A stretch of 64,000 nt of DNA from JACMLD01 sp039919885 (GTDB taxonomy: Bacteria > Bacteroidota > Bacteroidia > Chitinophagales > Chitinophagaceae). The first letter of the stretch is position 1. Every line of letters starts with the position of its first letter. Position numbers and translations under genes: made by a program. Below, in pieces: positions 60,374 to 64,000 of this stretch. Below the pieces are notes generated by a model. It searched no databases and had not been told where the DNA came from. It saw only the letters and a program-made list of their open reading frames with translations. The stretch lies in contig JBDSEV010000037.1 in the NCBI GenBank assembly GCA_039919885.1, positions 1 to 64,000 on the forward strand, written 5' to 3'.

Positions 60374-61948
60374 CTAGTGAATCCTGTTGAACAACCTTCT
60401 CCAACGTACACCATGTTCCCAACTCATCCAGATAAGCCAGGCTTCGCCCACCACGTGATCTTCGGGTACAAATCCCCAAAACCGGCTGTCCTGCGATCCA
60501 TGGCGGTTATCGCCCATCATCCAGTAATAATTCATTTTAAAAGTATACGCACTTGCAGCAACTCCATTGATGAACATTTTACCGTCCTGCCATCCGGATG
60601 TATTGTGCTCATACACATTGATTATCCTGCTGTAGATCGAATAATTTTCACGGGTGAGGGTTATACTGGCGCCTTTTTTTGGCACCCACAACGGCCCATA
60701 ATTATCCACTACCCAACCGGTATGAATGCTGTCGTACGGAAAGCTGGTACGGCCCGGTTCCATGTGCACTTTGATGCTATTTGCAAATCCATTTTTGATC
60801 ATCTTTTCCTTTGCGTCCCAGGTAAGCAGCATGATATAACTATTTTTCCCTTTTTCGTTCCGGGGAATCAATTCAGATTTTTCATCATCCACGTCATATT
60901 CTTCTTTCATAACGGACGGGTCAATCGGCTGGCCCTTGGTCTCCACATCATAATACAATTCAGATTTTACCGGGAACGGTACCGCCGCGCCATTGATAAA
61001 CAACACGCCGTCTTTAATCTGCAAAGAGTCCCCTGCAACGGCAACACAGCGCTTTACATAGTTTTCCCTTTTATCCACCGGCCTTACTACCAGCGGAAAT
61101 TCATCCGGGTTCGATAAAATATACTGCTTACCAGCTTCCATATTACCATTGCCAAAACGGGTGGCAGCGGCGTAATACGGATCTGCCGATAAAAATTCTT
61201 CCTTGTTAATCATCGTATCGCCTGCAGGGAAATTGAACACTACAATATCATTTCGCTTTACTGGGCTGGGAAACCAACGGGTGTACGGAATTTTTATCCA
61301 TTCAACATAAGAGCTTTTTAAACTGCCGGGCAAGGTGGCATGTACAAAGGGAACAGATAAGGGCGTGTTCGGTATCCTTGGTCCGTATGTGAGTTTGCTT
61401 ACAAAAAGAAAATCGTTGATAAGCAATGTTTTTTCCATTGACCCTGTAGGAATGGTATATGCTTCAAATACAAAAGTGCGGATAAGCGTGGCCGCAACAA
61501 CGGCAAACACACCAGCATCAATCCATTCGCGCGTAGCGGACTTCTTATAATTTTTACGAACCGCTGCCGGCCCTATGAAGCGGGTGTCTTTATGCGTAGC
61601 GATGTAGGGAAAATAAAACATCGGCAGGAAGGCGGATAATGCGTGCGCACCAAGTGAAAATTTGCCAAATAATTTCACCCATTCTATAAAAATGCCCATG
61701 GTGATAAACCAACCGGCAATGGGTACCAGTTGCAGTATCGCCCAATATTTAGGCCGCTCTGCGGTTTCCTGCATTACCCAGGTATTGTAGAAAGGAACAA
61801 ATGCCTTCCACCCAGGGATGCCGGCTTTTATGAATAATTTATACAATCCATAAGAAGGCAGCATAACCAGTAAAAAAGAAATCAGGTAAACAACAAATAA
61901 ATCGTGTGCGGGCATTGGTGTAATTTTAAATTCCGGCAAAAATACCAT
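60374..61948 (-). CDS. lepB: Signal peptidase I, long multi-span form
   Basis: 524-residue inner-membrane serine protease removing signal peptides. The catalytic Ser170 is in EAYTIPTGSMEKTLLINDFLFVSK, and the general-base Lys299 in NYVKRCVAVAGDSL; box E reads YYWMMGDNRHGSQDSRFWGFVP. The N-terminal 130 residues add three or four membrane spans (FVVYLISFLLVMLPSYGLY, LVPIAGWFITMGIFI, LSAFLPMFYFPYI) before the usual anchor VFAVVAATLIRTFVFEAY; a long insertion of about 150 residues lies between Lys299 and box E. Both are common in Bacteroidota. ATG 61915 is an alternative start, since a -7-like TATTTTTG is at 61937-61944. Confidence 0.95.
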   Translation of the reverse strand: MVFLPEFKITPMPAHDLFVVYLISFLLVMLPSYGLYKLFIKAGIPGWKAFVPFYNTWVMQETAERPKYWAILQLVPIAGWFITMGIFIEWVKLFGKFSLGAHALSAFLPMFYFPYIATHKDTRFIGPAAVRKNYKKSATREWIDAGVFAVVAATLIRTFVFEAYTIPTGSMEKTLLINDFLFVSKLTYGPRIPNTPLSVPFVHATLPGSLKSSYVEWIKIPYTRWFPSPVKRNDIVVFNFPAGDTMINKEEFLSADPYYAAATRFGNGNMEAGKQYILSNPDEFPLVVRPVDKRENYVKRCVAVAGDSLQIKDGVLFINGAAVPFPVKSELYYDVETKGQPIDPSVMKEEYDVDDEKSELIPRNEKGKNSYIMLLTWDAKEKMIKNGFANSIKVHMEPGRTSFPYDSIHTGWVVDNYGPLWVPKKGASITLTRENYSIYSRIINVYEHNTSGWQDGKMFINGVAASAYTFKMNYYWMMGDNRHGSQDSRFWGFVPEDHVVGEAWLIWMSWEHGVRWRRLFNRIH

Positions 61949-62050
61949 TCTCCGTTATATGACACTAATATAAAAATGAGCGCATACACGGTCAAATTCA
62001 AGCTGTAAGTCGCTGTTTTACAATAAATATTACAATCAGCCGTAAAAATA

Positions 62051-62058
62051 TATTTTTG
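62051..62058 (+). promoter_or_regulatory. Candidate -7 element of the MerR-family gene
   Basis: TATTTTTG fits TAnnTTTG; the ATG at 62182 lies about 120 bp downstream. No clear -33 element is seen. Confidence 0.35.
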
Positions 62059-62159
62059 GTGTGGATTGTGCCGGAACCGCATGGCGCAATTTTCATTTGC
62101 CAGGCCGCAGTTATTGACGCCAGCCCGCCTGGCACGTGTTGCACCAGCGGTTGTTTTTT

Positions 62160-62177
62160 AAACTTCACCTAAAGTTT
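62160..62177. promoter_or_regulatory. Dyad just before the MerR-family start codon
   Basis: AAACTT-CACCTA-AAGTTT, a perfect 6-bp dyad with a 6-bp spacer, ending 4 bp before the ATG at 62182. A regulator bound here would block its own translation start region or transcription, so it may be an autoregulatory site. Confidence 0.4.
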
Positions 62178-62181
62178 TTGA

Positions 62182-63057
62182 ATGCATCATTTTACCATCC
62201 GGGATGTGGAGAACCTCAGTGGCATAAAAGCCCACACCCTCCGTATATGGGAGCAACGGCATGGGCTGTGTGTCTGCAAAAGGAAAGAAAGCCAACACCG
62301 CTGCTATGATAATGAAGACTTGAAATATATCCTCCGTATTGCATATCTCTATCACAATGGCTACCGCATATCGCGCATCGCCGCGCTCTCGCCGCAGGAG
62401 CTTACCCACCTCGCTGCACAACCCATAAACAAAGACGAACACGAAGTATTGATAAACCAGCTAATGGAAGCTGGCCTCGATTATAACCACCTCCAATTTG
62501 AAAAGACGTTGCGGCAGGTGTTGAAACTGATGGGCCTGGAAAAAAGCATCGAGACAGTTATCTATCCTTTTTTTGATAAAATTGGCCTGCTTTGGATGAC
62601 CGGCCATGTATTGCCCGCCCAGGAACATTTCTGCACCTACCTGGTGCAGAAATTAATCATTGGGGCGATTGAAGGATTGCCCGCCGTTGACTGCAACCAG
62701 CCCCAGCGCGTGCTGTTGTTTACCCCAAAAGGCGACATGCATGAATTGCCGCTGTTGTTTGTGCAATACATTATGAAAAAGAAAGGGATTCAGTCAATAA
62801 TGCTGGGAAGAAACAGTACAACAGAGATGCTGGCATATTGCTGCAAACACCAGCCCGTTACGCACCTTTACTTTCACTTTATTACCAATTTCACCAACGG
62901 GGACGCCGCTGCATACATCCACGATTTGTCGGATCAGTTTCCCGGCCTGCAAATATTGGCTTCCGGGCCCGCGCTGAAAACCCTGCAAGATTTTCCAGCC
63001 AATGTCCGCGTTCTTCGTTCACCCCAGGAAGTGATTGCGCTCCGGTTAAACGGCTAA
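62182..63057 (+). CDS. MerR-family regulator with CarH-like B12-binding region
   Basis: 291 residues. The MerR helix-turn-helix is at 3-70 (FTIRDVENLSGIKAHTLRIWEQRHGL). Residues 80-160 form the helical bundle of the CarH/LitR type with W138 and E148-H149 in WMTGHVLPAQEH, an exact Wx9EH motif that shields the upper face of adenosylcobalamin in these photoreceptors. The C-terminal domain (170-291) has a Rossmann-type fold with D185-x-H187 in KGDMHELP, where the His would ligate cobalt; the Gly of DxHxxG is Pro190 here. Candidate targets (carotenoid, photolyase genes) are not inside the window. It converges with the next gene with 1 bp between the stops. Confidence 0.9.
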   Translation: MHHFTIRDVENLSGIKAHTLRIWEQRHGLCVCKRKESQHRCYDNEDLKYILRIAYLYHNGYRISRIAALSPQELTHLAAQPINKDEHEVLINQLMEAGLDYNHLQFEKTLRQVLKLMGLEKSIETVIYPFFDKIGLLWMTGHVLPAQEHFCTYLVQKLIIGAIEGLPAVDCNQPQRVLLFTPKGDMHELPLLFVQYIMKKKGIQSIMLGRNSTTEMLAYCCKHQPVTHLYFHFITNFTNGDAAAYIHDLSDQFPGLQILASGPALKTLQDFPANVRVLRSPQEVIALRLNG

Positions 63058-63058
63058 A

Positions 63059-64000
63059 TTATTTTTTAGGAATTACATTGCTAACAATATCTTCCCGGGT
63101 AATGGTTTTGCCGCTCAGGATAACCAGTCGTTCAACAACATTTCTTAATTCCCTGATATTACCACTCCAGTTATATTCTTTCAGTTCGTCCAATGCATTG
63201 GCGTCCATTCCTTTTTTTGCAATGCCATATTCCGTACAGATGTCTTCCAGGAATTTATCTGCCAGCAAAGGGATATCATCTTTCCTATCGTTGAGGGATG
63301 GAACATGGATTAGGATCACACTCAGGCGATGGTATAAATCGAGCCGGAAGTTTCTTTCATCTACTTCCTTTAACAGGTCTTTATTGGTAGCCGCTATCAC
63401 GCGCACATCCACCGTAATATCCTTGTCGGCCCCCACCCTTGTTATTTTTGCTTCCTGCAACGCCCTTAATACCTTGGCCTGCGCACTCAAACTCATATCT
63501 CCAATTTCATCAAGAAAAAGTGTACCGCCGCTCGCCTGTTCAAACTTACCGATGCGTTGCTTTATGGCCGAGGTAAAGGATCCTTTTTCATGACCGAACA
63601 ATTCACTTTCTATCAGTTCACTGGGTATGGCGGCACAGTTGACCTCTACCAGCGGCCCGCCTGCGCGACTGCTTTTTTCATGCAACCAACGGGCCACCAG
63701 TTCCTTGCCCACACCGTTCTCGCCGGTTATTAACACCCTTGCTTCGGTAGGCGCCACTTTCTCAATCGTGTCTTTTATTTTTTTGATGGGCGCCGATTCG
63801 CCAATCATTTCCTGTACCCGGGCCACCTTTCGTTTCAGCACTTTTGTTTCGGTAACCAGGTTGGTCTTGTCCATCGCATTGCGGATGGTAATCAGCAAGC
63901 GGTTTAAATCGGGCGGCTTGGAGATATAATCATATGCGCCTTTTTTTACCGCTTCCACCGCTGTCTCTATCGTACCGTGTCCTGAAATCATAATGATGGG
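63059..64000 (-). CDS. Sigma54-type response regulator (5' part outside the window)
   Basis: C-terminal 313 residues of a receiver-AAA+ protein; the frame is open to the window edge and its N-terminus lies beyond 64000. The visible receiver end reads IIMISGHGTIETAVEAVKKGAYDYISKP (switch Ser and the conserved Lys). The AAA+ part has Walker A GENGVGKE, Walker B FLDEIGDM, and GSFTSA where the sigma54-contact loop is normally GAFTGA. The visible end stops at ITREDIVSNVIPKK shortly after the NIRELRNVVERLVIL region, without a typical Fis helix-turn-helix, so DNA binding may be lost or unusual. The paired kinase is not seen. Confidence 0.9.
   Translation of the reverse strand, partial: PIIMISGHGTIETAVEAVKKGAYDYISKPPDLNRLLITIRNAMDKTNLVTETKVLKRKVARVQEMIGESAPIKKIKDTIEKVAPTEARVLITGENGVGKELVARWLHEKSSRAGGPLVEVNCAAIPSELIESELFGHEKGSFTSAIKQRIGKFEQASGGTLFLDEIGDMSLSAQAKVLRALQEAKITRVGADKDITVDVRVIAATNKDLLKEVDERNFRLDLYHRLSVILIHVPSLNDRKDDIPLLADKFLEDICTEYGIAKKGMDANALDELKEYNWSGNIRELRNVVERLVILSGKTITREDIVSNVIPKK

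Overview
The window reads as chromosomal DNA of a Bacteroidota bacterium, most likely the Chitinophagaceae/Sphingobacteriia side (inference from gene content). Supporting signs are a SusC/SusD pair, TAnnTTTG-type -7 promoter elements, weak or absent Shine-Dalgarno sequences, a LytTR two-component system, a long multi-span signal peptidase I and many lipoprotein or Sec-exported enzymes. I see no rRNA, tRNA, insertion sequence, prophage or CRISPR array.

Layout. (1) 1-5225, minus strand: sugar release and entry genes (GH27 alpha-galactosidase cut by the window edge, araD, araB, a HAD phosphatase/phosphomutase, galM). (2) 5939-15949, plus strand: a potassium-limitation locus with a sigma54-type response regulator, two tiny membrane peptides (one is KdpF), kdpA, an unassigned 36-residue ORF, kdpB, kdpC, a stand-alone KdpD N-terminal (P-loop plus Usp) protein and a separate HAMP/PAS histidine kinase. 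A secreted unknown (7439-7930) sits inside it on the other strand. (3) 15965-34703, minus strand with a plus-strand LacI regulator at 30595: a nearly complete pectin/hexuronate utilisation locus. CE12, CE8, GH28 and GH105 de-esterify and cut pectin. ExuT imports uronates. UxaC-UxaB-UxaA convert galacturonate or glucuronate, and KduI-KduD convert unsaturated uronate, to 2-keto-3-deoxygluconate, which KdgK and Eda split to pyruvate and glyceraldehyde 3-phosphate. (4) 35504-45516, plus strand: SusC/SusD behind a 28-bp LacI-like palindrome, a strong terminator, then a giant FG-GAP/ASPIC-UnbV lipoprotein coupled to a vanadium haloperoxidase-type PAP2 lipoprotein. (5) 45649-49762: a small membrane protein, an ABC exporter and a LytS/LytR pair. 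(6) 49859-54821, minus: metal-handling secreted proteins, a TPR protein and gyrA. (7) 55241-64000: a GYF-domain membrane protein, a Tat-type Gfo/Idh/MocA oxidoreductase, OsmC, Ogt, cytidine deaminase, signal peptidase I, a CarH-like MerR regulator and the C-terminal part of a second sigma54 response regulator.

Most interesting: the rebuilt kdp control circuit with micro-ORFs and a candidate sigma54 promoter plus enhancer dyad; a heptanucleotide repeat array that starts in the kduI stop codon; recurring TGTTCT/AGAACA dyads in the uronate operon; the LacI-like operator before susC; the FG-GAP/haloperoxidase pair; and a MerR protein carrying the Wx9EH motif of B12 photoreceptors. All function calls rest on reading motifs by eye; no database search was run.
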